Below, piece by piece: positions 27,561 through 37,349 of a stretch of DNA of 64,000 nucleotides (position 1 is its first letter; each line of letters opens with the position of its first letter). Made by a program: the position numbers and the translations under genes. This stretch comes from Flavimobilis marinus (lineage in GTDB: Bacteria > Actinomycetota > Actinomycetes > Actinomycetales > Cellulomonadaceae): assembly GCF_900113055.1 (NCBI RefSeq), contig NZ_FONZ01000002.1, positions 434,001 through 498,000 of the forward strand, read 5' to 3'. A model generated the notes under the pieces. That model searched no databases, was not told where the DNA came from, and was given only the letters and a program-made list of their open reading frames with translations.

Positions 27561-28774
27561 GACTTCGCAGGCACCAGCTTCTGGCCGACACCGGCGAGCA
27601 GGTCGCCGAACCACGACTGCGAGACGTCGAACGCCTTGCCGCCCGCGATGCGCGGGAACGCGATCGCCTTGAGCCGGTCGCCGTCCTCCTCGTCGTGCCC
27701 GACGACGCCGGACTCGCCGCGGAACGCCGCGTCCACGGCGAAGTCGGTCATCGACTTGATCAGGCGCAGGTCCTCGGGGTTCGCCGCCGCGGCACGCGAG
27801 TAGTAGCCGGACTTCTGGACCATGGTCTTCTCCGCCCCGAGCAGCTCCGCGAACTGCTTGGCGAACCACTGGCCCGGGTTGATGGTGTCGAGCTTGACGT
27901 GACCGAACGGGTCACGCTCGACCGTCTCCCCCGCCGCCTCCAGCTGCGCGACGATCTCGTGCATGCCGGCGCCCTCGGACAGGAAGATGTTGACGTTGCC
28001 GACCTCGTCCATGATCTTGCGCAGACGTGCGGCCTCGCCCTCGATGTCGAGCGCGAGCTCCGGGACGAAGACGGCGTGGATGTCCCAGCGCTCACGGGTC
28101 AGGCCGATGCTCGGGACCCACTCCTGGGTGTCGAGCCACTTGCGGTACTCCGCGGCCGAGGCCGCCGTGAGCCACCCGCAGTGCCGGCCCATGACCTCGT
28201 GCACGATCAGCATCCGGTTGCCCGAGCGGTGCTCGCCGATCACGTTCTGCGCGAACCCGGCGGCCTCCTCGGCCGCGGTCCAGGCACCCAGCGACTGCTT
28301 GATCGGGATGACGTCGTTGTCGATGGTCTTCGGCAGGCCCACGACGGTGAGCTCGTAGTCGTTCTCGTGCAGGTACGCCGCGAGGTCGGCTGCGGTGGTG
28401 TTGGTGTCGTCGCCGCCGATGGTGTGCAGGACGTCGACGCCGTCGGCCTTCAGCTGCTCGGCCGCCACCTGGAGCGGGTCCTGGCCCTCGGACACCAGGC
28501 CGCGCTTCACGCAGTCCTTGGCGTTCGTGAGCTTCACGCGGCTGTTGCCGATCGGGGAGCCGCCGAACCGGTGCAGGATGCCGGCCTTGGCGCGGGCCTC
28601 GTCGTCGATGACGATCTTGGTGCCGGTGAGCAGACCGTGGTAGCCGTGCTCGTAGGCGATGATCTCGACCTCGGGAGCGAGCTCGGTGTAACGCTCGATG
28701 AGCCCGCCGACTGCGGAGGACAGGCAAGGGGCGAAGCCGCCCGCGGTCAGGAGGGCAACGCGACGTACCGCCAT
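27557..28774 (-). CDS. pfp: 6-phosphofructokinase, PPi-dependent type
   Basis: A 405-residue PfkA-superfamily enzyme. The residues that separate pyrophosphate from ATP users are visible: GGDDT (Asp122-Asp123, where ATP enzymes have GGDGT) and PKTIDND (Lys149, where ATP enzymes have Gly). Both indicate use of PPi as phosphoryl donor, making the reaction reversible. The N-terminal phosphate loop is unusual (AGGFAPCLSS rather than GGDAPGLN). Substrate motif GRHCGWL is conserved. The gene is translationally coupled to DAHP synthase. A TAGACT -10 candidate lies in the end of the upstream plsC gene, giving a leader of about 90 nt with a hairpin. Confidence 0.9.
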   Translation of the reverse strand: MAVRRVALLTAGGFAPCLSSAVGGLIERYTELAPEVEIIAYEHGYHGLLTGTKIVIDDEARAKAGILHRFGGSPIGNSRVKLTNAKDCVKRGLVSEGQDPLQVAAEQLKADGVDVLHTIGGDDTNTTAADLAAYLHENDYELTVVGLPKTIDNDVIPIKQSLGAWTAAEEAAGFAQNVIGEHRSGNRMLIVHEVMGRHCGWLTAASAAEYRKWLDTQEWVPSIGLTRERWDIHAVFVPELALDIEGEAARLRKIMDEVGNVNIFLSEGAGMHEIVAQLEAAGETVERDPFGHVKLDTINPGQWFAKQFAELLGAEKTMVQKSGYYSRAAAANPEDLRLIKSMTDFAVDAAFRGESGVVGHDEEDGDRLKAIAFPRIAGGKAFDVSQSWFGDLLAGVGQKLVPAKS

Positions 28775-28834
28775 CAGATGAAACCTCTCGTCGTGCCCGC
28801 CGCACCAGGGAGGTCAGCGGACGGATGGATCCGT

Positions 28835-28865
28835 GGTGTGCGCCGGCGCATGGCGCGGCACACCT
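28835..28865 (-). other. Imperfect hairpin in the phosphofructokinase leader
   Basis: GGTGTG-CGCC pairs with GGCG-CGG-CACACC across a short loop, between plsC and pfp. It could end part of plsC transcription or shape the pfp leader. Confidence 0.35.
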
Positions 28866-28868
28866 GGC

Positions 28869-29663
28869 TCAGTCTACTGACGGGCCGTCCTCAGCCGGCG
28901 GCTGTGGCGGCTGCACGCCGTCGGGTGCCGGACGCCCGCCCGGGGCCTGCGCCCCGCCGGCCGGGTTCGCCTGTGTCTTTCGTCCCGAGGCCAGCCGTGC
29001 CTTCGCGGTGGCCGCGTACACGTCGACGTACTCCTGGCCCGACAGGCTCATCAGGGCGTACATGATCTCGTCGGTGACCGAGCGCAGGATGAAGCGGTCG
29101 TCGGCCATGCCGGCGTAGCGGCTGAAGTCGAGCGGCTCGCCGAACACGACCCCGACCCTGACCGGCTTGGGGATGACGCGTCCCAAGGGCTGCGCGACGT
29201 CTGTATTGATCATCGCGACCGGGATCACCGGGACCCCGGACTCGAGCGCGAGTCGCGCGACGCCGGTCTTGCCGCGGTACAGGCGGCCGTCCGGGCTGCG
29301 CGTGCCCTCGGGGTAGATGCCGAACAGCCCGCCCTCCTGGAGCCGACGCAGTCCCGTGCGCAGAGCCTGCTCGCTCGCGCGCCCGCCCGAGCGGTCCACG
29401 GGGATCGTGCCGACGCCGCGGAAGAACCCGGCCTTCAGCCGACCCTTGAGTCCCGTGCCAGTGAAGTACTCGGACTTGCCGATGAAGACGATCTCGCGGT
29501 CGAGCACGAGCGGCAGGACGAACGAGTCGATGACAGCGAGGTGGTTGCTCGCGAGGATCGCACCGCCGGTCTCCGGGACGTTCTCGACGCCGCGCGACCA
29601 GGGGCGGAACGCGAGCCGGATCCACGGGCCCGCGAACACCTTCTTCATCAACCAGTAGAACAA
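28869..29663 (-). CDS. plsC: 1-acyl-sn-glycerol-3-phosphate acyltransferase (PlsC family)
   Basis: A 264-residue membrane-associated acyltransferase. The four PlsC blocks are present: NHLAVIDS (catalytic H-x4-D), the IVFIGKSEYF/GGVGTIPVDRS region, YPEGTRSPDG and VPVIPVAMI. It would acylate lysophosphatidate or a related glycerophospholipid intermediate at the membrane. The C-terminal 45 residues are Pro/Gly-rich and likely disordered. The best start is TTG at 29663, since GGAGG lies 7 nt upstream; ATG at 29648 is the alternative. The gene points toward pfp. Confidence 0.88.
   Translation of the reverse strand: MFYWLMKKVFAGPWIRLAFRPWSRGVENVPETGGAILASNHLAVIDSFVLPLVLDREIVFIGKSEYFTGTGLKGRLKAGFFRGVGTIPVDRSGGRASEQALRTGLRRLQEGGLFGIYPEGTRSPDGRLYRGKTGVARLALESGVPVIPVAMINTDVAQPLGRVIPKPVRVGVVFGEPLDFSRYAGMADDRFILRSVTDEIMYALMSLSGQEYVDVYAATAKARLASGRKTQANPAGGAQAPGGRPAPDGVQPPQPPAEDGPSVD
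28871..28876 (-). promoter_or_regulatory. Possible -10 element of pfp
   Basis: TAGACT on the minus strand, overlapping the last codons and stop of plsC. Confidence 0.35.
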
Positions 29664-29711
29664 CCTGCCTCCTCCTGCTGCCTACGCTCCGCGAGGGACA
29701 CGTTGCGACTC

Positions 29712-29717
29712 TAGAGT
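29712..29717 (+). promoter_or_regulatory. Predicted -10 element of the hypothetical membrane protein gene (leaderless)
   Basis: TAGAGT six bases before the ATG at 29724. Confidence 0.45.
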
Positions 29718-29723
29718 GAACCC

Positions 29724-30281
29724 ATGGCGAATCCTGACGCGGACGCGGGTCCACCGGAGCCCGACCTCCCAGACCGAGGCAGCCCGGGCCACGACCCCCA
29801 TCCTGCCGCAGGGACCGAGGGCGAACCTACCGCACCGGCCGCGCCCGCACCCGGAACAGCCACCGACGCGGCGTTCGCCGAGATCGTCGCCGGGCTCGCC
29901 GACCTGGGCCAGCCGCCCCGGCGGGGGGCTCCCGCGCCGGACGAGCCGGGCTCCGCGATGCCGTTCGCCGTGGCCCCCTGGGTGCGCAGCAGCGGCCCAC
30001 GTGACGCACCGCGGCCGTCCGACGACGTGGGCGACGACGTCGCGAGCCACTTCGAGCCTCCGGAACCCGCCCCGGTGCTCGGGCGCGACCCGCTGCTCAC
30101 GCTCGGCTGGGGGGTGGTCGTGCTGGTGCCCCTCGGGATCATCGCGAGCCTCGTGCTGCGCCTGTCGGTGCCTCCCGTGGTGCTCCAGGTCGCGGGCGCC
30201 GTCGCTGTGCTGGCCCTCGTCCTGCTGTGGTGGCGCATGCCGTCCCACCGCGACGACGACGACCAGGGGGCCGTCGTCTAG
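29724..30281 (+). CDS. Hypothetical protein with C-terminal two-helix membrane anchor
   Basis: 185 residues that I do not recognise. The first 125 are Pro/Ala/Asp-rich and probably disordered; then two hydrophobic helices (LLTLGWGVVVLVPLGIIASLVL and VVLQVAGAVAVLALVLLWW) and a short acidic tail. GC-codon bias is normal for the region, supporting a real gene. It lies between plsC (divergent) and the glucokinase (convergent, 20 bp away), and its start is placed by a leaderless-type -10. Confidence 0.7.
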   Translation: MANPDADAGPPEPDLPDRGSPGHDPHPAAGTEGEPTAPAAPAPGTATDAAFAEIVAGLADLGQPPRRGAPAPDEPGSAMPFAVAPWVRSSGPRDAPRPSDDVGDDVASHFEPPEPAPVLGRDPLLTLGWGVVVLVPLGIIASLVLRLSVPPVVLQVAGAVAVLALVLLWWRMPSHRDDDDQGAVV

Positions 30282-30301
30282 GCAGGTCTGGACGACGCCC
30301 G

Positions 30302-31249
30302 TCAGAGGCGCGCGAGGTCGGCCGCGCCGACGATGCCCGCCTCGTTGCCGAGCTCGGCGATCTCGAGCCGCGCCTCGGGTCGACGACCGCCGGCGGAGAG
30401 CTGCGCCCGGAAACCTGCCCGAGCGGGCTCGAGCAGGACGTCACCGGCGGCGCTGACGCCGCCACCGATCGCGATCACCTGCGGGTCGCAGAATGCCGCA
30501 ACGCTCGCCGCGCCCTCGCCCAGCCAGCGCCCGAGGCTCGCGAAGAGCTCGATCGCCAGGGGGTCGCCCTCGAACGCGGCAGCCGTCACGTGCGGCCCAC
30601 GCAGGTCCTCGGCGCGACCGTCCACGAGGTCGAGCAGGCGGGCACCCCGGTCGGGGTAGGCGACGACGGCGGCGCGAGCGTCCGCGACGAGGGCGGAGCC
30701 GGACGCGTACTGCTCCCAGCAGCCGGCGTGGCCGCAGCCGCAGAAGCGGCCGTCGGGCACCATCCGCATGTGGCCCACCTCGGTCGCCACGCCATAGGCC
30801 CCGCGCACGAGGCGGCCGTCAATGACCGCCGCCCCGCCGAGGCCGGTGCCGACGGTGAGCATGAGCATGTCGGTCGTGCCGCGTCCGACGCCGAACCGGT
30901 ACTCGGCCCAGCCGGCGGCGTTCGCGTCGTTCTCGACGACGACCCGCATGCCGCCCCCGACGAGGGTCGCGACGCGCTCGGCCAGCGGGTAGCCACGCCA
31001 TGCCTCGATGTTCGGAGAGAACAGCACGCTCGTGCGGTCGGGGCTGCAGAAGCCCGCGGCGGCAAGACCGACCGCGCCGATCTCGTAGGAACCCGCGAGC
31101 TCGGTGTAGGCCTCGGCGATCGCCCGGTCGATGTTGGACGCGTCGTCCGGGTCCGTGGGGCGACGGACCTGGGCGAGGATCGCCCCCGTCTCGTCGACGA
31201 CGCCGGCCGCGATCTTGGTCCCACCGATGTCGACTCCGAGCGCGTGCAT
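30302..31249 (-). CDS. glkA: ROK-family glucokinase
   Basis: A 315-residue sugar kinase. The N-terminal ATP loop GVDIGGTKIAAG, the sugar site VVENDANAAGWAEY with catalytic Asp, TGLGGAAVIDG, the zinc motif CGCGHAGCWEQYASG and a C-terminal IAIGGGVSAAGD loop are all present, giving a typical actinobacterial GlkA (ATP-dependent glucose phosphorylation). No extra helix-turn-helix is present, so it is an enzyme rather than a ROK repressor. ATG at 31249 places the ATP loop at residue 5; an in-frame extension to 31297 is rejected. With pfp nearby it fits glycolysis. The 246-bp gap 31250-31495 holds the promoters of this gene and fadD; only the latter is readable. Confidence 0.92.
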   Translation of the reverse strand: MHALGVDIGGTKIAAGVVDETGAILAQVRRPTDPDDASNIDRAIAEAYTELAGSYEIGAVGLAAAGFCSPDRTSVLFSPNIEAWRGYPLAERVATLVGGGMRVVVENDANAAGWAEYRFGVGRGTTDMLMLTVGTGLGGAAVIDGRLVRGAYGVATEVGHMRMVPDGRFCGCGHAGCWEQYASGSALVADARAAVVAYPDRGARLLDLVDGRAEDLRGPHVTAAAFEGDPLAIELFASLGRWLGEGAASVAAFCDPQVIAIGGGVSAAGDVLLEPARAGFRAQLSAGGRRPEARLEIAELGNEAGIVGAADLARL

Positions 31250-31457
31250 GGTCCATCCCTGTGGTCGTCGTGTGCGTGTGCGCCTCAAGGGTGCCACAAC
31301 GATGCGGCCTCGACGGGGGCCGTCCGACCCATGTGGCGCCAGGCCGTGGGAGCGCGACCACGGCGGCGCCGAAACCGCAGGTCAGGACGAATGTCACAGA
31401 TTGGCCTCGGGTCGGTGCGGTAGTGCGGTCCTGCACCGTGCGAGGACGATGTGGCGC

Positions 31458-31463
31458 TAGTCT
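31458..31463 (+). promoter_or_regulatory. Possible -10 element of the acyl-CoA synthetase gene
   Basis: TAGTCT about 33 bp before the ATG at 31496; a second candidate, TACTGT, is at 31477-31482. A GGAG ribosome site lies 5-6 nt before the ATG. Confidence 0.35.
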
Positions 31464-31495
31464 CATCCCACACGCCTACTGTCACTGGAGCCAGC

Positions 31496-33322
<1,827 letters not shown>

Positions 33323-33331
33323 CAGCACGAC

Positions 33332-33369
33332 GCCGAGGGCCGGGTCGGGGCACCGACCCGGCCCTCGGC
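33332..33369 (+). terminator. Strong hairpin terminator
   Basis: A perfect 17-bp stem (33332-33348 with 33353-33369) and a GGCA loop, 10 bp after the fadD stop. Confidence 0.85.
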
Positions 33370-33386
33370 ATGTCGGTGGCTCGCGC

Positions 33387-33392
33387 TAGCGT
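33387..33392 (+). promoter_or_regulatory. Predicted -10 element of the exonuclease gene (leaderless)
   Basis: TAGCGT seven bases before the ATG at 33400. The same hexamer and spacing precede the NifS-like gene at 46135. Confidence 0.5.
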
Positions 33393-33399
33393 TCCCGCC

Positions 33400-35250
33400 A
33401 TGAGTCCACGCGCCTCCGTCGTCACCGGTCCGCGCTCCCCCGTGCCCGCGCTCTCGGCGCTGCGCGCCCCGACCACCGGGAGCACCGCCGTCCAGCCGAC
33501 GCTCGACGAGGTCGGCACACCGCTGCACGAGGTCACGTTCGTCGTGGTCGACCTCGAGACCACCGGCGGCTCGCCCACGACGTCCGCGATCACCGAGATC
33601 GGAGCCGTGAAGGTCCGGGGTGGCGAGGTCCTGGGCGAGTTCCAGACGCTCGTCAACCCGGGGGGACCGGTCCCCGCGCAGATCACCGTCCTCACGGGCA
33701 TCACCACGGCCATGGTGATCGACGCTCCGCGGATCACGGAGGTCCTGCCCAGCTTCCTCGAGTTCGCCCGGGGCGCCGTCCTGGTCGCGCACAACGCGCG
33801 CTTCGACGTGGGCTTCCTCAAGGCGGCCGCCAGCGCCATGGACCTCGCCTGGCCGAGCTTCACCGTCGTCGACACGGTGCCGCTGGCGCGTCGCGTGGTC
33901 CCGCGCGACGAGGCCCCCAACCACAAGCTCGGCACGCTCGCTGGCCTCTTCCACGCGAGCGTCACGCCGGACCACCGCGCGCTGTCCGACGCGCGCGCGA
34001 CCGTCGACGTCCTGCACGCGCTGCTCGGCCGCCTCGCGCCGTGGGGCATCACCCATCTCGAGGACCTCGCGACGGCAGCGGACCCTGTGGCCCCGGCGGT
34101 CCGCGCCAAGCGCGCGCTCGCCGACGGGCTCCCTTCCGGCCCCGGGGTCTACCTGTTCCACGGCCCGGACGACGAGGTCCTCTACGTCGGGACGTCGCAG
34201 AACGTCCGGGGACGGGTGCGCTCCTACTTCACGGCTGCCGAGAAGCGCCGGGCAATCTCCGAGATGCTCCAGATCGCCCACCGCGTCTCCGCGATCAGCT
34301 GCGCGACGACCCTGGAGGCCCGGATCCGCGAGCTCCGGCTCATCGCGGGTCGCCGCCCCCGGTACAACCGGCGGTCCAAGTTCCCCGAGCGGATGCCCTG
34401 GGTGCGCCTCACCGCCGAGGCGCACCCCCGCCTCTCGGTCGTGTCCGCCGTCTCCCCCGCACCGCCGGGCTCGCTGGCCGCCGGCACGCCCGGCGGCGCT
34501 CCCGTGCACATCGGTCCCTTCTCGTCACGGCGGGCAGCGCTGCAGGCCGTGGAGGCCGTGCACGGCTCGTTCCTCATCCGACGCTGCACCCGACGCCTGC
34601 CGCGGCTCGCACCGGACGACGCCGTGGCCTGCCCGCTGGCCGAGCTCGGGCGGTGCGCCGCTCCGTGCCTGCCCGCCGGCGACGGCGCCGTTGGGTCGGC
34701 GATCGGCGCGCTCGCCCACGACGACGCCGTCGCCGGCGTCCGCACCGCCATGTCGCAGACCCCGGCCGTGCTCGTGGAGTCCCTGACGGCGCGCATCACG
34801 TCCCTGGCTGCGGACGAGCGGTTCGAGGAGGCTGCCACCGAGCGGGACCGGCTCGCCGCGTTCCTCGACGGCGCCTCGCGCGCCGAGCGCTTCGCCTCGC
34901 TCGCGCACTGCGCCGAGCTCGTGGCCGCGCGCGCGGACGACACCGGCGCCTGGGAGCTCGTCGTCGTCCGGTACGGGCGGATGGCTGCGACCGGCGTCGC
35001 TCCCCCCGGTACCGACCCGTACGTGACGATCGACGCCCTGGTGGCGACCGCCGAGGACGTGGCCCCACCCGTCCCGCCGGCGACGGGAGCACACCCCGAG
35101 GAGACCTCTCTCCTGCTCGCCTGGCTCGACGCGCCGGGGGTCCGGCTCGTGCGGACCACGGCCCCCGCGGCGCACCCCGTGCGCGGGGCGCAGTCGTTCG
35201 GCACCATGGCGGCCGCGATCCGGGCCGCTCGCGGGTCCCGTCCCGACTAG
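33400..35250 (+). CDS. DEDDh exonuclease fused to a GIY-YIG/UvrC-like endonuclease
   Basis: A 616-residue fusion. Residues about 45-215 form a DnaQ-type 3'-5' exonuclease (VVVDLETTGG, VAHNARFDVGFL, HRALSDARATVDVL). Then comes a GIY-YIG nuclease domain of the UvrC N-terminal kind (GPGVYLF, VLYVGTSQNVRGRVRSYF, catalytic Glu in TTLEARIREL). Next is a cysteine group matching the UvrC Fe-S site (RRCTRR, ACPLAELGRCAAPC) and a UvrB-contact helix (DERFEEAATERDRLAAF). A role in DNA repair, probably excision of damaged patches, is inferred; mycobacterial Rv2191 has the same build. ATG 33400 is favoured; an ATG at 33370 lies in the terminator. Confidence 0.9.
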   Translation: MSPRASVVTGPRSPVPALSALRAPTTGSTAVQPTLDEVGTPLHEVTFVVVDLETTGGSPTTSAITEIGAVKVRGGEVLGEFQTLVNPGGPVPAQITVLTGITTAMVIDAPRITEVLPSFLEFARGAVLVAHNARFDVGFLKAAASAMDLAWPSFTVVDTVPLARRVVPRDEAPNHKLGTLAGLFHASVTPDHRALSDARATVDVLHALLGRLAPWGITHLEDLATAADPVAPAVRAKRALADGLPSGPGVYLFHGPDDEVLYVGTSQNVRGRVRSYFTAAEKRRAISEMLQIAHRVSAISCATTLEARIRELRLIAGRRPRYNRRSKFPERMPWVRLTAEAHPRLSVVSAVSPAPPGSLAAGTPGGAPVHIGPFSSRRAALQAVEAVHGSFLIRRCTRRLPRLAPDDAVACPLAELGRCAAPCLPAGDGAVGSAIGALAHDDAVAGVRTAMSQTPAVLVESLTARITSLAADERFEEAATERDRLAAFLDGASRAERFASLAHCAELVAARADDTGAWELVVVRYGRMAATGVAPPGTDPYVTIDALVATAEDVAPPVPPATGAHPEETSLLLAWLDAPGVRLVRTTAPAAHPVRGAQSFGTMAAAIRAARGSRPD

Positions 35251-35253
35251 GAT
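35248..35253 (+). promoter_or_regulatory. Possible -10 element of the RAM-domain gene
   Basis: TAGGAT; its first three bases are the stop codon of the exonuclease gene. The leader would be about 36 nt with a GGGAGG ribosome site. Confidence 0.4.
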
Positions 35254-35295
35254 CGCCACCGAGGCAGGCACCCGCCGCCGCTGGGAGGACCCGAG

Positions 35296-35577
35296 ATGCT
35301 CACCGCCATCGTCATGATCGACGCCACCCCGGCACAGATCCCGGAGGTCGCTGTGGCCGTCACCGCGATCCCCGGCGTGAGCGAGGTGTACTCGGTCACC
35401 GGGGACACCGACCTCATCGCGATCGTCCGCGTCAAGGACCACGAGGACCTCGCGTCGGTCGTGGCCGACGGCATCAACAAGATCCCCGGGATCCTGCGCA
35501 CGCAGACGAACCTCGCCTTCCGCACGTACTCGCCCGCGGACCTCGACCAGGCGTTCGACCTCGGCCTCGGCGACTGA
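35296..35577 (+). CDS. Stand-alone Lrp/AsnC ligand-binding (RAM) domain protein
   Basis: A 93-residue protein that is only the alpha-beta RAM domain of Lrp/AsnC regulators (IVMIDATPAQIPEVAVAVTA, EVYSVTGDTDLIAIVRV), with no DNA-binding helix-turn-helix. Such proteins form amino-acid-binding oligomers and may act on other regulators or enzymes. ATG at 35296 has GGGAGGA about 6 nt upstream. It is 10 bp from the convergent trpD, so an aromatic amino acid ligand is tempting but unproven. Confidence 0.87.
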   Translation: MLTAIVMIDATPAQIPEVAVAVTAIPGVSEVYSVTGDTDLIAIVRVKDHEDLASVVADGINKIPGILRTQTNLAFRTYSPADLDQAFDLGLGD

Positions 35578-35587
35578 CCCGCCAGGC

Positions 35588-36646
35588 TCAGCGCGCGGAC
35601 GCCTCCGCCCACCGGCGCAGGACCTGCGCCGCGGCACCCGAGCCGATCGACTGCGCCGCATGGCCGTAGCCGGCGCGCAGGCGGTCGACGAGGCTGCCCT
35701 CGTCCGTGCCGGGCAGCGTGGCATCCGCCACCAGGGCGGCTGCCGCGTTCAGCTGTACCGTCTCCCGCACGGGTCCGGGCTCACCGTCGAGCAGTCGCCG
35801 GGCGACGTCGGCGTTGTGCTCCGCCGACGCGCCCCGCAGGTCCGCGACCGTGATGCGGGCCAGGTCGAGCTCCGACGCCAGGTCGAGCTCGTGCCGCGTG
35901 ACGGCGCCGTCCTTGACCTCCCAGACGAGAGCGGGACCGGTGCCCGCAAGCTCGTCGAGCCCGTCGGCACCGCGGAAGACCAGCGCCGACGTGCCGCGCG
36001 AGGCGAACACCCCGGCCATCAGCGGGGCCATCGCGAGATCGGCGCACCCGACCGCCGTCGCCCGCGGCGCTGCGGGATTGGTGAGCGGGCCGAGGAAGTT
36101 GAACGCCGTCGCGATGCCCAGCTCACGGCGGGCCACAGCCGCGTGGCGCATCGACGGGTGGAACGTCTGGGCGAAGCAGAAGGTGATGCCGGCCTCGCTG
36201 TAGATGCGCGCCACGTCCTGGGGCGCGTGGTCGAGCCGGATGCCGAGCGCCTCGAGCACGTCGGCAGACCCCGAGGACGACGACGCTGCCCGGTTGCCGT
36301 GCTTGATCACCGGGATGCCGGCCCCCGCGATGACGATCGACGCCATGGTGGAGATGTTCACCGTGTGCGCGCGGTCGCCGCCGGTCCCGACGATGTCGAC
36401 GGGTGCGCGCGACGGGCCTCCGGGCACCGTGGGCAGCGGGACCGCGTGCGACACCATCGCGTCGGCGAGGCCCGTGAGCTCGTCGACCGTCTGGCCCTTC
36501 GTGCGCAGCGCCACCAGGAACGCACCGACGACCACCGGGGACACGGACCCCTGCATCACCTGGTCCATCGCCCACGCGGTCTGCTCGCGGGTCAGGTCGC
36601 GGCGCGCGACGAGCACGCTCAGCAGGTCAGGCCAGGTCATGTCCAC
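35588..36646 (-). CDS. trpD: Anthranilate phosphoribosyltransferase
   Basis: A 352-residue enzyme of tryptophan synthesis: anthranilate plus PRPP gives phosphoribosyl-anthranilate. PRPP/Mg motifs are [53 protein letters not shown] and [11 protein letters not shown]. Start is GTG at 36646, which has AAGGAG six bases upstream; ATG 36640 is also possible, while a GTG at 36679 would lie within the receiver gene. It follows the receiver-domain gene by 13 bp and is probably co-transcribed with it. Other trp genes are not in the window. Confidence 0.95.
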   Translation of the reverse strand: MDMTWPDLLSVLVARRDLTREQTAWAMDQVMQGSVSPVVVGAFLVALRTKGQTVDELTGLADAMVSHAVPLPTVPGGPSRAPVDIVGTGGDRAHTVNISTMASIVIAGAGIPVIKHGNRAASSSSGSADVLEALGIRLDHAPQDVARIYSEAGITFCFAQTFHPSMRHAAVARRELGIATAFNFLGPLTNPAAPRATAVGCADLAMAPLMAGVFASRGTSALVFRGADGLDELAGTGPALVWEVKDGAVTRHELDLASELDLARITVADLRGASAEHNADVARRLLDGEPGPVRETVQLNAAAALVADATLPGTDEGSLVDRLRAGYGHAAQSIGSGAAAQVLRRWAEASAR

Positions 36647-36659
36647 GGTGGGCTCCTTG

Positions 36660-37097
36660 TCAGTGCGGACGGACGGCACCCAGCTGCTGAGCCACCGTGC
36701 GCTGCACCTCGATCGCGTCGAGGGGGCGGGACACCGTCGCGTCGGCGAGCGACCAGGAGGCGAGCCAGGCGTCCTGGGGCCTACCGGTCAGCACGACGAC
36801 GGGCGGGCACCCGTACACCTCGTCCTTCATCTGGCGGCACAGCCCCATCCCCCCGGACTTGTCCGCCTCGCCGTCGAGGATAACGAGGTCGAACGACGCC
36901 ACGTCCGCCATGTCCATGACGCCCGCGTGGGTCGCGGCCTCGTGCCACGTGATCTCGGGAGCGCCGACCGCCAGGCGCGGTCCGACGGCAGTCCGCACGC
37001 GCTCCCGCACGGCCGGGTCGTCGCTGTGCAGCAGGATGCGGGGACCGGGCCGGCTGCCCTCGTCAGGAACGGTCGCGTCGTGGTGCGTGAGGGACAT
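36660..37097 (-). CDS. Atypical response-regulator receiver-domain protein
   Basis: A 145-residue protein with one receiver-like domain and no output domain. The phosphoacceptor Asp is present ([22 protein letters not shown]) and so is the Thr ([11 protein letters not shown]), but the conserved Lys is Arg ([11 protein letters not shown]) and the first residue of the acidic pair is Ser (LLHSDDPAV). It may signal by protein binding rather than normal phosphotransfer. ATG at 37097 has AAGG eight bases upstream; ATG 37103 is two codons earlier. It lies between trpD and the divergent ctaE and no kinase gene is near. Confidence 0.75.
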   Translation of the reverse strand: MSLTHHDATVPDEGSRPGPRILLHSDDPAVRERVRTAVGPRLAVGAPEITWHEAATHAGVMDMADVASFDLVILDGEADKSGGMGLCRQMKDEVYGCPPVVVLTGRPQDAWLASWSLADATVSRPLDAIEVQRTVAQQLGAVRPH

Positions 37098-37336
37098 CGT
37101 CATCGCCTTCGCTGGTCGGGTGGTGCACTGCTCGGACGATCTTGTCACGCACCGCTGGACGGCGGCGAAACGACCCGCGTGCGGACTGACATTATTGGTG
37201 AAGCCGTCATCAAAGAGTGGCGGAATCCCGCCGCTCCCGCATGGTTCTGCGGTTCGCGGTCGACGGTGACGGCGATTGTGATGCACACAGCCACGCGCGG
37301 CATGGGTCTTTGGCCCCGAACGGCCGTCAGTTCGGC

Positions 37337-37342
37337 CATAAT
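37337..37342 (+). promoter_or_regulatory. Predicted -10 element of ctaE (leaderless)
   Basis: CATAAT seven bases before the GTG at 37350. The 252-bp gap 37098-37349 is otherwise without clear motifs, except a small AT-richer patch at about 37186-37215. Confidence 0.5.
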
Positions 37343-37349
37343 GGCTCTC

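Noticed and set aside
37098-37349. A riboswitch or small RNA in the trpD/receiver-ctaE intergenic region
   Set aside because: The gap is only 252 bp between divergent genes; no conserved riboswitch core, terminator or leader peptide with Trp codons was found.
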